Positions 1 to 9,515 of a DNA stretch of 64,000 nt are shown here, in pieces. The notes under the pieces were generated by a model that worked only from the letters and a program-made list of their open reading frames with translations, was not told the origin of the DNA and did no database searches. Within the stretch, counting starts at the first letter, position 1. Every line of letters begins with the position of its first letter. Source of the stretch: Achromobacter sp. MFA1 R4 (GTDB lineage: Bacteria > Pseudomonadota > Gammaproteobacteria > Burkholderiales > Burkholderiaceae_B); contig NZ_LT707065.1 in assembly GCF_900156745.1 (NCBI RefSeq), positions 5,468,086 to 5,532,085 on the forward strand, given 5' to 3'. A program made the position numbers and the translations under genes.

Positions 1-430
1 AGATGTAGTTGTTGAACTTGAAGTCGCGGTCTTCTTCGCCCATGTCCCAATACCGCGGCGCGGGCACGCCCTGTATCAGGCTGCGGTAATGCAGCACCGG
101 CAGGTCGAAGCCCGAGCCATTCCAGCTCACGAGCCGCGGGGTGTAGCGTTCGATGGTCTTGAAGAAACCCGCGAGCAAGGCCGCTTCGGGATCGTCCGGC
201 TGGCCCAGCGTCTTGACGCGAAAGCCCTGGTCGTCGCGGAACACGCACCCCACCACCGCGACCTTGTGCAGGTGCAGGGGCAGGAAGTCGTGACCCACGG
301 CCTCACGCCGCGCGGTGAGCGCGCGTTCGACGACTTCCTGGTCGGGCACGTCGGCGCCCCAGCCATTGAGCTTGCGCAGCCCATCGGCATCGGGGATGGT
401 TTCGAGGTCGAATACCAGGGTGGGCGTCAT
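1..430 (-). CDS. Predicted 3'-5' exonuclease, DEDD/PolB-like (3' end outside window)
   Basis: Encodes the first 143 residues of a protein of the predicted 3'-5' exonuclease (PolB-like) family. The ExoI motif is at the N-terminus as FDLETIP, with acidic residues D8 and E10. An ExoII-like NGSGFDLP motif appears about residue 108. Later catalytic motifs lie beyond the window edge. The ATG overlaps the stop codon of nlpD in an ATGA arrangement, so it should be translationally coupled to nlpD and is the last visible gene of the surE-pcm-nlpD operon. Family membership is clear from the motifs; the substrate is not known. Confidence 0.8.
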   Translation of the reverse strand, partial: MTPTLVFDLETIPDADGLRKLNGWGADVPDQEVVERALTARREAVGHDFLPLHLHKVAVVGCVFRDDQGFRVKTLGQPDDPEAALLAGFFKTIERYTPRLVSWNGSGFDLPVLHYRSLIQGVPAPRYWDMGEEDRDFKFNNYI

Positions 431-1278
431 TTGGGCGGCAGGTACTGCATCGGGTCGACGGGCGTGCCCTGGCGACGGATCTCGAAGTGCAGGCGCGGCG
501 ACGTGGTGTCGCTCTGGCCGAGTTCGGCGATCTTGGCGCCGCGCTTGACCGTCTGGCCCGTCTTCACGAGCAGCGCGCGATTGTGCGCATAGGCGGTGAT
601 GAAGCCGTTCTGGTGCTCGACGATGATGAGGTTGCCCAGCCCGCGCACGCCGTTGCCGCTGTACTTGACCAGGCCGTCGGCCGCGGCGGTGATCGGGTCG
701 CCCAGCGCGCCGGCAATGTCGATGCCCTTGCTGCTGGTGTTGAATCCCTGCACGATCTGGCCGCTGGCCGGCCAGGCCCAGTTGATGACGCCCGCGTCAG
801 CCGCGCGCGTGGCCGGCTTGGTGTCCACGGGAGCCGGCGTGGGCGTGGCCTCGGGCTCGGGCGTATTTGCCGCGGGGGTTTCGGGCTGGTCCAGCGGACG
901 GGGCTGCGGCTTGGCGCCCGAGACCGGCGCGGTTTGCGCGCCGCCGCCTGCGCCTGCCGACATGCGCAGCACCTGTCCCACCGAGATCTGGTTGGGGTCG
1001 CTGATGTTGTTCCAGCGCTTGATGTTTTCGATGTCGACGTTGTTGGCGCGGGCGATCTTGTAGAGCGTGTCGCCCGGCTTGACCACATAGCTGCCTGACG
1101 TGGCCGTCGGCGCGGGTTGCCCGCCGGTCATGTCGACCACCGGGGCACGGGTACCTTTGGATGCGCAGCCGGCCAGGATGGCGAGGCTGAGGACCCCCAC
1201 TGCGAAGAGCGGGCGGCGCAGGCGCGTCAAAGAAGCGCCCCTATTCATATCGGTCAGTTGCAACTGCCCGTTGAGCAT
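427..1278 (-). CDS. nlpD: NlpD-like lipoprotein, LysM plus degenerate M23 (LytM) domain
   Basis: Envelope lipoprotein of the murein hydrolase activator family. NlpD activates an amidase during daughter-cell separation rather than cutting peptidoglycan itself. A lipobox LAGC places the lipidated cysteine near residue 38. A LysM domain (GDTLYKIA to GQVLRM) follows at about 63-105, then a Pro/Ala/Thr-rich linker, then an M23 domain ending PMQYLPPK. The metal ligands of active M23 enzymes are lost: the first site reads KGIDIAG and the last RLHFEIR, as in E. coli NlpD. The chosen ATG has an AGGAG about 6 bases upstream; a longer upstream reading frame has no support. The 5' end lies just downstream of pcm. 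Confidence 0.9.
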   Translation of the reverse strand: MLNGQLQLTDMNRGASLTRLRRPLFAVGVLSLAILAGCASKGTRAPVVDMTGGQPAPTATSGSYVVKPGDTLYKIARANNVDIENIKRWNNISDPNQISVGQVLRMSAGAGGGAQTAPVSGAKPQPRPLDQPETPAANTPEPEATPTPAPVDTKPATRAADAGVINWAWPASGQIVQGFNTSSKGIDIAGALGDPITAAADGLVKYSGNGVRGLGNLIIVEHQNGFITAYAHNRALLVKTGQTVKRGAKIAELGQSDTTSPRLHFEIRRQGTPVDPMQYLPPK

Positions 1279-1294
1279 ACGTTTCTCCTGTCGC

Positions 1295-2119
1295 TCAAGA
1301 TTGTATTCCGGACCGTAGCGGCACAAAGCGCACGGCCTCTAGTTCAGTACGTTTCCAGCTGGCCGCGCCTGTGCGTTCGATAAGAACCAGGCGCTGGTTG
1401 GAGCCCCCTTCCGGAGCGATCAGGCGACCGCCCGGCGCAAGCTGCGTAAGCAGCGCTTGCGGGATGGCCAGACCAGCGGCAGCCACAACAATAGCATCGA
1501 ACGGCGCCACGCCGGGCAGCCCCAAGGTGCCGTCGCCATAGATCAGCCGGATCCGGGTGGTCAGCCGCAAGGCGCGCAAATGCTCGCGCGCAAGCTCGTA
1601 CAGTCCGCGTATGCGTTCGATGGTGTGGACATCGCGCACGAACTGGGCGAGCACTGCGGCCTGGTACCCGCAGCCCGCGCCGACCTCGAGCACCCGCGTG
1701 GGTGCGCGGTCTTCGCAGGCAGCCGCGATCATACGCGCCACGACCCACGGCTGTGAAATGGTCTGAGAATGGCCGATGGGCAGCGCGGCATCTTCATAGG
1801 CGCGGCTGGCCAGGGCCTCGTCCACGAACAGGTGCCGCGGCACCGCGGCCATGGCGTTCAAGACGCGTTCGTCGGTAATGCCCTGCGTCCTCAAGCGCTG
1901 CACCATGGCCTGGCGCAGGCGTTCGGAGTTCAGGCCCAGGTTGCTGCCCGCCTGCGGCAGCGGCGCCTGCGATTGCCGCTGCAAGGTGGCGGCGGAAATG
2001 CGGGTGTTGCTGTTGGCCGGCGTATAGCCCGGTCCGAGGCGTCCGGAGTCGTGACGCGCCGGGCTGGCGCGGCCGGCGGCGCCCGGCGTGAGGTCCGGCT
2101 GGCTTATCCGTTTGCGCAT
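1295..2119 (-). CDS. pcm: Protein-L-isoaspartate O-methyltransferase
   Basis: Repairs isoaspartyl residues in aged proteins by S-adenosylmethionine-dependent methylation in the cytoplasm. Family landmarks are the SQPWVVARM segment and the SAM-binding [11 protein letters not shown] motif, about residues 124-150, followed by GDGTLG. The catalytic domain starts around residue 65. The first 60 residues are polar, rich in Pro, Ser and Asn, and look disordered; a shorter start is possible but none has an obvious ribosome site. It overlaps the end of surE by 16 bases and ends 17 bases before nlpD, so the three genes form one transcript. Confidence 0.9.
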   Translation of the reverse strand: MRKRISQPDLTPGAAGRASPARHDSGRLGPGYTPANSNTRISAATLQRQSQAPLPQAGSNLGLNSERLRQAMVQRLRTQGITDERVLNAMAAVPRHLFVDEALASRAYEDAALPIGHSQTISQPWVVARMIAAACEDRAPTRVLEVGAGCGYQAAVLAQFVRDVHTIERIRGLYELAREHLRALRLTTRIRLIYGDGTLGLPGVAPFDAIVVAAAGLAIPQALLTQLAPGGRLIAPEGGSNQRLVLIERTGAASWKRTELEAVRFVPLRSGIQS

Positions 2120-2862
2120 AGCGGCTCCGCCCAGGTGCGGATCTCGTCAAGCTGGCTGTGCTGGGTCAGGTCCAGGCGCAGCGGCGTGACCGACACGATG
2201 CCCTGCTCGACCGCATGGAAGTCCGTGCCGGGCGTGGCGTCCGCGGCCAGGCCCACCGGTCCGATCCAATAGACCGTGTCGCCATAGGGCGTGGTGGTGC
2301 GCACGACCGGCTGCGACGGATGCCGCTTGCCCAGGCGCGTGACCGCAAACCCGTGCATGTCTTCGAAACGGCGGTTGGGGATGTTGACGTTGAGCAGCAC
2401 CGGCGCCGCGAGCGGCTGGGCCAGATGGCGCTCGACCACCTTGCGCGCCGCGCGCGCGGCGGAGTCGATGTGTTCCCAGCCCTTTTCGGCCAGCGAGAAG
2501 GCAATCGCGGGAATGCCGAACAGATAGCCTTCGCTGGCGGCGGCGACGGTGCCCGAATACAGGGTGTCGTCGCCCATGTTGGCGCCATTGTTGATGCCCG
2601 ACACGACCAGGTCGGGGCGCGCGTCCATCAGGCCGGTGAGCGCGACGTGCACGCAATCCGACGGCGTGCCGTTGACCGCGATGAAGCCGTTGGAGGCGGT
2701 CCGCACCGACAGCGGCCGGTTCAGCGTGAGCGAGTTGGAGGCGCCGCTGTGGTTGGTTTCGGGCGCGACGACGGTCAGGTCGCCCAGGCCTTCCAGCGCC
2801 GCTACCAGCGCCTCAAGCCCGGGGGCCGAGTAACCATCGTCGTTCGAAACCAGAATTCGCAT
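2104..2862 (-). CDS. surE: 5'/3'-nucleotidase SurE
   Basis: Metal-dependent survival-protein nucleotidase acting on nucleoside monophosphates. The 252-residue length is normal. Metal ligands D8 and D9 are in the N-terminal [10 protein letters not shown] motif. The later family motifs [25 protein letters not shown] and [18 protein letters not shown] are intact. It is the first gene of the surE-pcm-nlpD-exonuclease operon and is transcribed away from plsY. The intervening 179 bases must hold both promoters. Confidence 0.95.
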   Translation of the reverse strand: MRILVSNDDGYSAPGLEALVAALEGLGDLTVVAPETNHSGASNSLTLNRPLSVRTASNGFIAVNGTPSDCVHVALTGLMDARPDLVVSGINNGANMGDDTLYSGTVAAASEGYLFGIPAIAFSLAEKGWEHIDSAARAARKVVERHLAQPLAAPVLLNVNIPNRRFEDMHGFAVTRLGKRHPSQPVVRTTTPYGDTVYWIGPVGLAADATPGTDFHAVEQGIVSVTPLRLDLTQHSQLDEIRTWAEPLCANG

Positions 2863-3041
2863 TGTGCATCCGAAAGAAAATAAAACGCGGGTGACGTTGC
2901 GGATTGTACCGTCCGCCGACCCGTCGCGGCTGCCCGGCGACGCGTCCCGGATTCGCGGCGCCCGCTCGATAACCCGAACCCCGCGCCTGCCCGGGCGCGG
3001 TAGAATCCGCAGCCATTACTACAACAACGGACTCCCTTTCC

Positions 3042-3680
3042 ATGGCGATAACCGAACCCTCCCTGGCGTTTTCCGTCGCGCTCGTCGTGCTGGCCTACCT
3101 GATCGGCTCCGTGCCGTTTGCCGTGGTGGTCAGCAAGGTCATGGGCCTGCAGGACCCCCGCAGCTACGGTTCCAAGAACCCCGGCGCCACCAATGTCCTG
3201 CGCACCGGCAACAAGACCGCCGCCGCGCTGACGCTGCTGGGCGACGCAGCCAAGGGATGGTTCGCGATCTGGCTGGCCGAACGGCTGGCGCCGGGCATCG
3301 GCCCCGTCGCACTGGCCTGCGTGGCGCTGGCCGTCTTCATCGGCCACCTCTACCCCGTGTTCCTGGGCTTCAAGGGCGGCAAGGGCGTGGCCACCGCGCT
3401 GGGGGTGCTGGTGGCGATCCAGCCATGGCTTGCCGTCGCCACGGCCGCCACGTGGCTGATCGTCGCCATTTTCTTCCGCTACTCGTCGCTGGCTGCGCTG
3501 GTGGCCGCGTTCTTTGCGCCGGTGTACTACGTCTTTGGATCGGGCCTGGCCTGGCAGGCGCAGCCCGCGCTGGGCGTGGCGCTGGCGATCATCGGCGTGC
3601 TGCTCTTTTATCGCCACCGCGCCAACATCGCCCGCCTGATCCAGGGCACCGAAAGCCGCCTCGGCAGCAAAAAGAAGTAA
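3042..3680 (+). CDS. plsY: Acyl-phosphate:glycerol-3-phosphate acyltransferase PlsY
   Basis: Integral membrane enzyme that makes 1-acyl-glycerol-3-phosphate, the first committed step of phospholipid synthesis, using acyl-phosphate. The 212-residue protein has several hydrophobic spans and all PlsY loop motifs: [11 protein letters not shown] near residue 22, [12 protein letters not shown] at about 46-57, and [15 protein letters not shown] near residue 105. A TAGAAT hexamer about 40 bases upstream could be its -10 box, but no matching -35 is evident. It converges on tsaD, with a GC hairpin between them. Confidence 0.95.
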   Translation: MAITEPSLAFSVALVVLAYLIGSVPFAVVVSKVMGLQDPRSYGSKNPGATNVLRTGNKTAAALTLLGDAAKGWFAIWLAERLAPGIGPVALACVALAVFIGHLYPVFLGFKGGKGVATALGVLVAIQPWLAVATAATWLIVAIFFRYSSLAALVAAFFAPVYYVFGSGLAWQAQPALGVALAIIGVLLFYRHRANIARLIQGTESRLGSKKK

Positions 3681-3702
3681 ATCCGGGCCTGATGCCGGGT
3701 TT

Positions 3703-3726
3703 CGCGGGCGGCCCTGGCCGCCCGCG
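3703..3726. terminator. GC-rich hairpin between convergent plsY and tsaD
   Basis: An 11-bp perfect stem with a 2-base loop lies in the 51 bases separating the two convergent stop codons. It is symmetric and could end transcription from both sides. The T-tract is weak (GTCGTTTC on the plus side), so this is a probable rather than certain terminator. Confidence 0.45.
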
Positions 3727-3731
3727 TCGTT

Positions 3732-4763
3732 TCAGGCGATATCGGCCAGGTCCCAGCGCGGCTTCACGGTGAAGCTGTGCGCGCTGGCGTCCAGCGTCGC
3801 CAAGCCGGCCTTGACCCGCTCGGCGGCCGCAAACGCGATCATCGCGCCGTTGTCCGTGCAGAGTTCCAACGGCGGAAAGTACGCACGCGCCTTCAGGGGC
3901 TTGAGCGCGGCGTCGAGCTTGGCGCGCAGGAGCTGGTTGGCCCCCACCCCGCCCGCGACGACGAGCCGGCGCAAGCCGGTCTGCTTCAACGCGCGGATGG
4001 CCTTGGCCGCCAGCACTTCCACGATAGCCGCCTGCGTGGCGGCGGCCAGATCGGCGCGGGTCTGCTCGTCCAGGCCGCCATCGCGTTCGGCCGCCTTGAC
4101 GCGCGTCAGCACGGCCGTCTTCAGGCCGCTGAAGCTGAAATCCAGGTCTCCACTGTGCAACATGGGGCGCGGCAGATCGAAGCGCGAGGCATCGCCGCTG
4201 GCGGCCAGCCGGGACAGCGCCGGCCCGCCCGGATAGCCCAGGCCCATCAGCTTGGCGGACTTGTCGAAGGCTTCGCCCGCGGCGTCGTCCAGGGTCTCGC
4301 CCAGCAGTTCGTAGCGGCCCACGCCGTCCACGCGCATGAGTTGCGTGTGTCCGCCGGACACCAGCAAGGCGATGAAGGGAAACTCAGGGCGCGGATCGGC
4401 CAGCATCGGCGACAGCAGATGGCCTTCAAGGTGATGGATGCCGATGGCCGGCAGGCCGCGCGACCAGGCAAACGACTGCGCCACGCTCGCGCCCACGAGC
4501 AGCGCGCCGGCCAGGCCAGGCCCCGCCGTGTAGGCCACCGCGCCGATGTCGGACATCTGGATGCCCGCCTCTTGCAGCACCTGGCGAGTCAGCGGCACGA
4601 CGCGGCGGATGTGGTCGCGCGAGGCGAGTTCCGGCACCACGCCCCCGTATTCCTGGTGCATGGCGATCTGGGTGTGCAACGCGTGCGCGAGCAGGCCGCG
4701 TTCCGTGCAGACGGCTGCGACGCCGGTTTCGTCGCAGGAGCTTTCAAAGCCGAGAATAATCAT
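3732..4763 (-). CDS. tsaD: tRNA N6-adenosine threonylcarbamoyltransferase TsaD
   Basis: Transfers the threonylcarbamoyl group to A37 of ANN-decoding tRNAs, working with TsaB, TsaC and TsaE. The protein starts [14 protein letters not shown], the conserved N-terminus of the family. The metal-binding HHLEGH motif is at about residues 109-114. [16 protein letters not shown] and the GVGAN and CTDNGAMIA nucleotide-binding motifs are intact. An in-frame extension of 31 residues further upstream is not part of the conserved protein. Length is 343 residues, as expected. Confidence 0.95.
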   Translation of the reverse strand: MIILGFESSCDETGVAAVCTERGLLAHALHTQIAMHQEYGGVVPELASRDHIRRVVPLTRQVLQEAGIQMSDIGAVAYTAGPGLAGALLVGASVAQSFAWSRGLPAIGIHHLEGHLLSPMLADPRPEFPFIALLVSGGHTQLMRVDGVGRYELLGETLDDAAGEAFDKSAKLMGLGYPGGPALSRLAASGDASRFDLPRPMLHSGDLDFSFSGLKTAVLTRVKAAERDGGLDEQTRADLAAATQAAIVEVLAAKAIRALKQTGLRRLVVAGGVGANQLLRAKLDAALKPLKARAYFPPLELCTDNGAMIAFAAAERVKAGLATLDASAHSFTVKPRWDLADIA

Positions 4764-4873
4764 GGCGGCAGAGTTTACAACTGATGCGAAAATACGCCTG
4801 TTCATGAACGGGGCGCGGTGTCCGGCCACGCCCGACACAATCTTAAAATCCTGCAAAAACCGTGGGGACTCGA

Positions 4874-6166
4874 ATGCTGGAGAAGCTTTTCAAGCTGCGT
4901 GAGCACGGCACGACCGCAAGAACGGAAATTGTCGCGGGCCTGACGACATTCCTGACGATGTCGTACATCATCTTCGTCAATCCGGACATCCTGTCCTCGA
5001 CGGGGATGGACCGCGACGCGGTATTCGTCGCCACCTGCCTGGCCGCCGCGCTGGGCTCGCTGGTGATGGCGTTCATCGCGAACTGGCCGATCGGCATGGC
5101 GCCCGGCATGGGCCTGAACGCCTTTTTCGCCTTCACCGTGGTCAAGACCATGGGCTACACCTGGGAGCAGGCGCTGGGCGCCGTGTTCATTTCGGGCATC
5201 ATCTTCCTGTTCCTGACCATATCCGGCATCCGGGTCTGGCTGGTCAAGGGGATTCCGCATTCCCTGCGCAGCGCCATCGCGGCCGGCATCGGGCTGTTCC
5301 TGGCCATTATCGCGCTATCCAGCGCCGGCATCGTGGTCGCGCATCCGGTCACGAAGGTCACGTTGGGCAACCTGACCTCGCATGGCCCGCTCTTCGCCAT
5401 TTTGGGCTTCTTCGTGATTGCGTCGCTGGACGCGCTGCGGGTGCGCGGCGCCATCCTGATCGGCATCATCGTCGTCACGGTGCTGTCCATGGTGCTGGGC
5501 TACAACGAATTCAAGGGCATCTTTTCGGCGCCGCCCAGCCTGTCGCCCACGCTGTTCAAGCTGGACATCCTGGGCGCGCTGCACACGGGCTTCGTGCACG
5601 TGATCCTGGTTTTCGTCCTGGTCGAAGTGTTCGACGCCACCGGCACGCTGGTGGGCGTGGCCAAGCGCGCCGGGCTGGTTCCCGAGGATCGTCCCAACCG
5701 CCTGGGCCGCGCGCTCTTTGCCGACAGCACCGCCATCGTCGCGGGGTCCATGCTGGGCACCAGCAGCACCACGGCCTACGTCGAAAGCGCATCCGGCGTG
5801 CAGGCCGGCGGCCGCACGGGCATGACCGCGTTGGTCGTGGGCCTGCTGTTCCTGGCCGCCCTGTTCATTTCGCCGCTCGCGGGCGCCGTCCCGGCCTATG
5901 CCACCGCGCCCGCCCTGCTCTACGTCGCCGGGCTGATGATGCGCGAGCTCATCGACATCGACTGGAACGACGTCTGCGAAGCCACGCCGGCCGCGTTGAC
6001 CGCGCTGGTCATGCCGTTCACGTACTCGATCGCCAACGGCATCGCGTTCGGCTTCATCAGCTACGTGGTGCTCAAGACCGCCACCGGCAAGATGCGCGAC
6101 GTGCACCCGGCCACGTGGCTCGTGGCGGTGCTGTTCGTCATCCGCTACGCATTCTTCCCGGAATAG
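4874..6166 (+). CDS. NCS2/AzgA-type purine permease
   Basis: Inner-membrane proton-coupled nucleobase transporter of the adenine/guanine/hypoxanthine permease group (AzgA, PbuG, GhxP). It has about a dozen hydrophobic spans. Family signatures are [16 protein letters not shown] near residue 25, [15 protein letters not shown] near 80 and [22 protein letters not shown] near 300. The ATG with GGGGA just upstream is preferred; an in-frame GTG 12 bases earlier is possible. A strong terminator follows immediately, so it is probably monocistronic. Which purine it carries cannot be read from sequence. Confidence 0.9.
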   Translation: MLEKLFKLREHGTTARTEIVAGLTTFLTMSYIIFVNPDILSSTGMDRDAVFVATCLAAALGSLVMAFIANWPIGMAPGMGLNAFFAFTVVKTMGYTWEQALGAVFISGIIFLFLTISGIRVWLVKGIPHSLRSAIAAGIGLFLAIIALSSAGIVVAHPVTKVTLGNLTSHGPLFAILGFFVIASLDALRVRGAILIGIIVVTVLSMVLGYNEFKGIFSAPPSLSPTLFKLDILGALHTGFVHVILVFVLVEVFDATGTLVGVAKRAGLVPEDRPNRLGRALFADSTAIVAGSMLGTSSTTAYVESASGVQAGGRTGMTALVVGLLFLAALFISPLAGAVPAYATAPALLYVAGLMMRELIDIDWNDVCEATPAALTALVMPFTYSIANGIAFGFISYVVLKTATGKMRDVHPATWLVAVLFVIRYAFFPE

Positions 6167-6195
6167 GCGGCGCGGCCGGCACGTCATCCGTCCAG

Positions 6196-6228
6196 GCCGC
6201 CGCGGGTCACGCCCGCGGCGGCTTTTTT
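6196..6228 (+). terminator. Rho-independent terminator after the NCS2 permease gene
   Basis: A perfect 11-bp GC stem with a 5-base loop is followed by six T residues, 30 bases after the permease stop codon. This is a textbook intrinsic terminator. Confidence 0.9.
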
Positions 6229-6417
6229 CATTTTTAGGCGATCCCCATCGCCGGGATCGAAAAAATCAATCAACCCGGCCGACCGCATGGTTGCTGGCGG
6301 GTGAGACTGGAATCGCCGATACACTGCCTGGGTAGATCAGCATATGGAGTCCGTTTTGCGCCCTTCCCGTTTCATTCCCGCGCGGCACGCCTGTTCCCAC
6401 GCCGCGGAGGCGCACGC

Positions 6418-7440
6418 ATGAGCGCCCTGGCCAACATCCCCTTTTCCGTGCTGGACCTGGCCCCGATTGTGCAGGGGCGCGATGCCGCGGACGCCTTCCG
6501 CAATACGGTTGCGCTGGCGCAGCATGTCGAGCAGCTGGGCTACAACCGCTTCTGGCTGGCCGAACACCACAACATCAATGGCGTGGCCAGCAGCGCGACG
6601 GCCGTGCTGATCGGTCACGTGGCCGGCCACACCAAGACCCTGCGCGTCGGCTCGGGCGGCATCATGCTGCCCAACCACGCGCCGCTGATCATCGCCGAGC
6701 AATTCGGCACGCTGGAGACCCTGTACCCCGGGCGCATCGACCTGGGCCTGGGCCGCGCGCCCGGCAGCGATGGCGCGACGCAGCAGGCGCTGCGCCGCAG
6801 TCCGCGCAGCGGCCTGGAGTTTCCGGCGCTGGTCGAGGAACTGCGCGCCTTCCTGGCGCCTTCGCGCCCCGGCCAGCCGGTGCGCGCCATTCCCGGCGAA
6901 GGCCTGGACATTCCGATCTGGCTGCTGGGTTCCAGCGATTTCAGCGCGCGCATGGCGGCCGAACTGGGCCTGCCCTTTTCGTTCGCGGGCCATTTTTCTC
7001 CCGAGGGCATGGCCGCGATGCGCCTGTATCGCCACCTGTTCAAACCCTCCGAGACGCTGTCGCGCCCGTATTCGATGATCGGCGTGCCGGTGATCGCCGC
7101 GGAAACGGACGAGGCCGCCCGTTTCCAGTCCACCACGCAGCAATTGAAGTTCCTGTCGCTGGTGCGCGGCCACCGCCTGCAATTGCAGCCGCCCGTGGAA
7201 AGCATGGACGGCTTGTGGAACGAATGGGAGCGCGAAGCGGTCAATCAGAGACTGGGCGCCTCCATCGTGGGCGGGCCGGATACCGTCAAGCGCGAACTCG
7301 AAGCCCTGGTCGCGGAAACCCAGGCCGACGAGGTCATGATCGTGTCCGACTTCTATGACATCGCGGACCGCCTGCGCTCTTTCGAAATCGTCGCCTCCTT
7401 GAAGAACGGCGCCGGCGTCTCCACCAAAACCGCGGCCTGA
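6418..7440 (+). CDS. LLM-class flavin-dependent oxidoreductase (MsnO8-like)
   Basis: Bacterial luciferase-like monooxygenase, about 340 residues, expected to use FMNH2. The N-terminus has the MsnO8-type pattern: [12 protein letters not shown], then [10 protein letters not shown], then [13 protein letters not shown] and a [13 protein letters not shown] segment, followed by [12 protein letters not shown]. The ATG used has GGAGG 7-8 bases upstream. The frame is open for another 39 codons upstream, but that part is unlike the family. It stands alone between the permease terminator and a thioredoxin-like gene. The substrate is unknown. Confidence 0.88.
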   Translation: MSALANIPFSVLDLAPIVQGRDAADAFRNTVALAQHVEQLGYNRFWLAEHHNINGVASSATAVLIGHVAGHTKTLRVGSGGIMLPNHAPLIIAEQFGTLETLYPGRIDLGLGRAPGSDGATQQALRRSPRSGLEFPALVEELRAFLAPSRPGQPVRAIPGEGLDIPIWLLGSSDFSARMAAELGLPFSFAGHFSPEGMAAMRLYRHLFKPSETLSRPYSMIGVPVIAAETDEAARFQSTTQQLKFLSLVRGHRLQLQPPVESMDGLWNEWEREAVNQRLGASIVGGPDTVKRELEALVAETQADEVMIVSDFYDIADRLRSFEIVASLKNGAGVSTKTAA

Positions 7441-7614
7441 GGGCCGCCGACTGCGCTTGCGTACAGCGCCAACCATTGCGACGCAGCCGTGACCGGCTCT
7501 ACTATTGGTCATCGGGCCTTTGGCAACCATGCGTCGCCGCCGCACGCCGGGGCGTAATCCGGGGGTCTTCGCCACTGCTTTTGCTTTTCGCCGCCCGCGC
7601 GGCAAGGATTTCAT

Positions 7615-7989
7615 ATGAGTATTGTTGAACTCACCAAAGACAGCTTCCAGGAAGCCATCACGCCCGACGGCACCCTGATCGTCGACTTCTGGGCGCCCTG
7701 GTGCGGCCCGTGCCGCGGCTTCGCGCCGGTCTTCGAGCAGGCGGCCACCGAACATCCGGACGTCACGTTCGCCAAGGTGAATACCGATGTGGAGCAGGAA
7801 CTGGCCGGCGCGCTGGGCATCCGCTCGATCCCCACGTTGATGGTATTCCGCGAAAAAGTCCTGCTGTTCTCGCAACCGGGCGCATTGTCCGGCGGCCAGC
7901 TCAATGAGCTGCTGGCCAAGATCAAGGAAGTGGACATGGAACAAGTCCACAAGGAAATCGCGGCGGCCCAGGACGGCCAGGACGCGTAA
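7615..7989 (+). CDS. Thioredoxin-like protein (CGPC)
   Basis: A 124-residue cytoplasmic thioredoxin-fold disulfide reductase. The active site is WAPWCGPC with cysteines at about 30 and 33. The cis-proline turn RSIPTLM is intact. The C-terminus extends about 15 residues past the usual thioredoxin end with a charged helix. No signal peptide is present. A 174-base gap with no recognised feature precedes it and an intrinsic terminator follows, so it should be its own transcription unit. Confidence 0.9.
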   Translation: MSIVELTKDSFQEAITPDGTLIVDFWAPWCGPCRGFAPVFEQAATEHPDVTFAKVNTDVEQELAGALGIRSIPTLMVFREKVLLFSQPGALSGGQLNELLAKIKEVDMEQVHKEIAAAQDGQDA

Positions 7990-7995
7990 ATGAGC

Positions 7996-8023
7996 AAGGG
8001 GCCCGGTTGGGCCCCTTCTTTTT
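7996..8023 (+). terminator. Rho-independent terminator after the thioredoxin-like gene
   Basis: A 9-bp stem (AAGGGGCCC with its complement) and GGTT loop are followed by CTTTTT, 7 bases after the stop codon. Confidence 0.9.
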
Positions 8024-8072
8024 GCACTGGCGCTGGACGACTCCCTGTTCGCCCCATGCGCCCTGCGTCAGG

Positions 8073-8660
8073 CTAGGAAATGACCTCCCACGCCGAACGG
8101 CCGCGCGTGATGTTCGCCACGGTGACTTCCAGTTCGGGCACGGCGGCGCGCGGCACCGCAAATAGCAGCGTCACGCCATCAGCGTCGTAGTCTTCCTGCC
8201 GGATGGCCGCGCCCGCCTGCGACAGGCGGGATTTCAGCAGCGCCATTTCCGCGAATCCGCACGCGCAGCGTACGGTTGCCAGGTCGACGATCTCGGTCCT
8301 GTCGGCCAGCCGCAGGCAATTGGCCGCGCAGCCGCCGTAGGCGCGCACCAGTCCGCCCGCACCCAGCTTGATCCCCCCGTACCAACGCACCACGAGCACC
8401 GCCACGCGATCCATGTCCTGGCCTTCGATGGCCTGCAGGATCGGCCTGCCTGCCGTGCCGCCGGGCTCGCCATCGTCGTTGAAGCGGTATTCCTGGCCGA
8501 TGCGGTAGGCCCAGCAGTTGTGCGTGGCCTCGGGGTCGCTGTGTTCGGCAAAGAAACGCATGGCGTCTTCGATCGCCGCCACGGGCGCCGCGTAAGCGAC
8601 GAAGCGGCTCTTCTTGATGTCTTCCTGGTACGTGCAGGGCGCGGTCAACGTGTACGTCAT
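8073..8660 (-). CDS. YigZ/IMPACT family protein
   Basis: A 195-residue protein of the YigZ (UPF0029/IMPACT) family. Landmarks are IKKSRFVAYAAPV at the N-terminus, ATHNCWAYRIG, the NDDGEPGGTAGRPIL motif and VVRWYGGIKLGAGGLVRAYGG. The function in bacteria is poorly defined; eukaryotic IMPACT acts in translation stress signalling. The start used gives MTYTLTAPC; another ATG lies 9 bases upstream. It follows the end of the ABC importer operon by about 30 bases and may be read through from it. Confidence 0.88.
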   Translation of the reverse strand: MTYTLTAPCTYQEDIKKSRFVAYAAPVAAIEDAMRFFAEHSDPEATHNCWAYRIGQEYRFNDDGEPGGTAGRPILQAIEGQDMDRVAVLVVRWYGGIKLGAGGLVRAYGGCAANCLRLADRTEIVDLATVRCACGFAEMALLKSRLSQAGAAIRQEDYDADGVTLLFAVPRAAVPELEVTVANITRGRSAWEVIS

Positions 8661-8692
8661 GCCCGGCATTGTAAGTGCGTGGACCGGCGGCG

Positions 8693-9499
8693 CTAGCCGT
8701 GGCAGTCGGGGACTTCCTGGTCCAGGTAGACGTCGAACGCGACGTCGCGCGCCCACTTCGACGCCATGGACTTCCAGGCGCCGGCGCGGTCCCACGCGCG
8801 CATTTCCTGGCCGAGCCAGGCACGGGAGGCGTCGTCGCGCGCCGGCAGCAACCAGACCCGCTCCTGGCGCGCGCCGTCGGGCGTGAGCGTGGACGAGAAT
8901 TTCTTCCATTCGGGAAAGCGCATCAGCGGCTCCCACACCGCGTCGTCGACCAGGCCGATATCGCAGGCCCCTTCGCGCACCGCGACCAGCGCGTCGGACG
9001 GCACGCGGTAGGTCTTGACGACCGCGCCCCAGCCCTGCGCCAGGGCCTGCGCGTGGGCGGCGGCCTCGGCCATGCAGACCGTGCGCCCCTTCGCGTCGGC
9101 GGGTTTGCGCAAAGGCGTGTCGCTGCGGATCACCGCCTTGGGGCGTGCGGCGTAGCCGGTGGGCTGCGCCGCGACCGACGCGGGCTGGCCGTCCGCGCGC
9201 TCGGCCAATACCAGATCGACCTGGCCGGAAGCCAGCGCCGTGGCGGCCTGCCCCGCCGGCAAATGCACCAGGCGCACAGGCAGTTTCAGGCTGGCCGCCA
9301 GCTTGTCGGCGATGGCCGCGTCCAGGCCTTCCGGGGTGCGCACCTTGGCGCCGGCCGCGGGCGGCGGCGCCAGGTACGGCACGCCCACGATCAGTTCGCC
9401 GCGGGCGCGCGCCGCCGGGAAGGTCTCGGGCTGCGCCAGCGCGAGGCCCGCCAGCGCCAGGCTGGCGGCAAGGACGAATGGACGCAACCGCGACATCAT
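8693..9499 (-). CDS. Periplasmic substrate-binding protein, SBP_bac_3-like
   Basis: A 268-residue exported protein with a Sec signal peptide (hydrophobic core LRPFVLAASLALAGLALAQ). It then has the type 2 periplasmic fold pattern GELIVGVPYLAPP, EGLDAAIADKLAASL and GQVDLVLAERADG. Family 3 binding proteins usually bind amino acids or small organic anions. It is the fourth gene of an operon that already has an NMT1/SsuA-type binding protein. The ATG with GGAGC just upstream lies 17 bases after the permease stop, so coupled expression is likely. Its ligand and whether it serves this transporter are unknown. Confidence 0.8.
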   Translation of the reverse strand: MMSRLRPFVLAASLALAGLALAQPETFPAARARGELIVGVPYLAPPPAAGAKVRTPEGLDAAIADKLAASLKLPVRLVHLPAGQAATALASGQVDLVLAERADGQPASVAAQPTGYAARPKAVIRSDTPLRKPADAKGRTVCMAEAAAHAQALAQGWGAVVKTYRVPSDALVAVREGACDIGLVDDAVWEPLMRFPEWKKFSSTLTPDGARQERVWLLPARDDASRAWLGQEMRAWDRAGAWKSMASKWARDVAFDVYLDQEVPDCHG

Positions 9500-9515
9500 G
9501 GCTTGCTCCGCGGCC

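Noticed and set aside
4764..4856. A 31-residue N-terminal extension of TsaD
   Set aside because: The conserved family start is [14 protein letters not shown]. The upstream codons overlap the promoter region of the divergent permease gene.
8661..8936. N-terminal extension of the YigZ-like protein
   Set aside because: It overlaps the binding-protein gene out of frame, and the YigZ family starts at the TYTLTAPCTYQ region.
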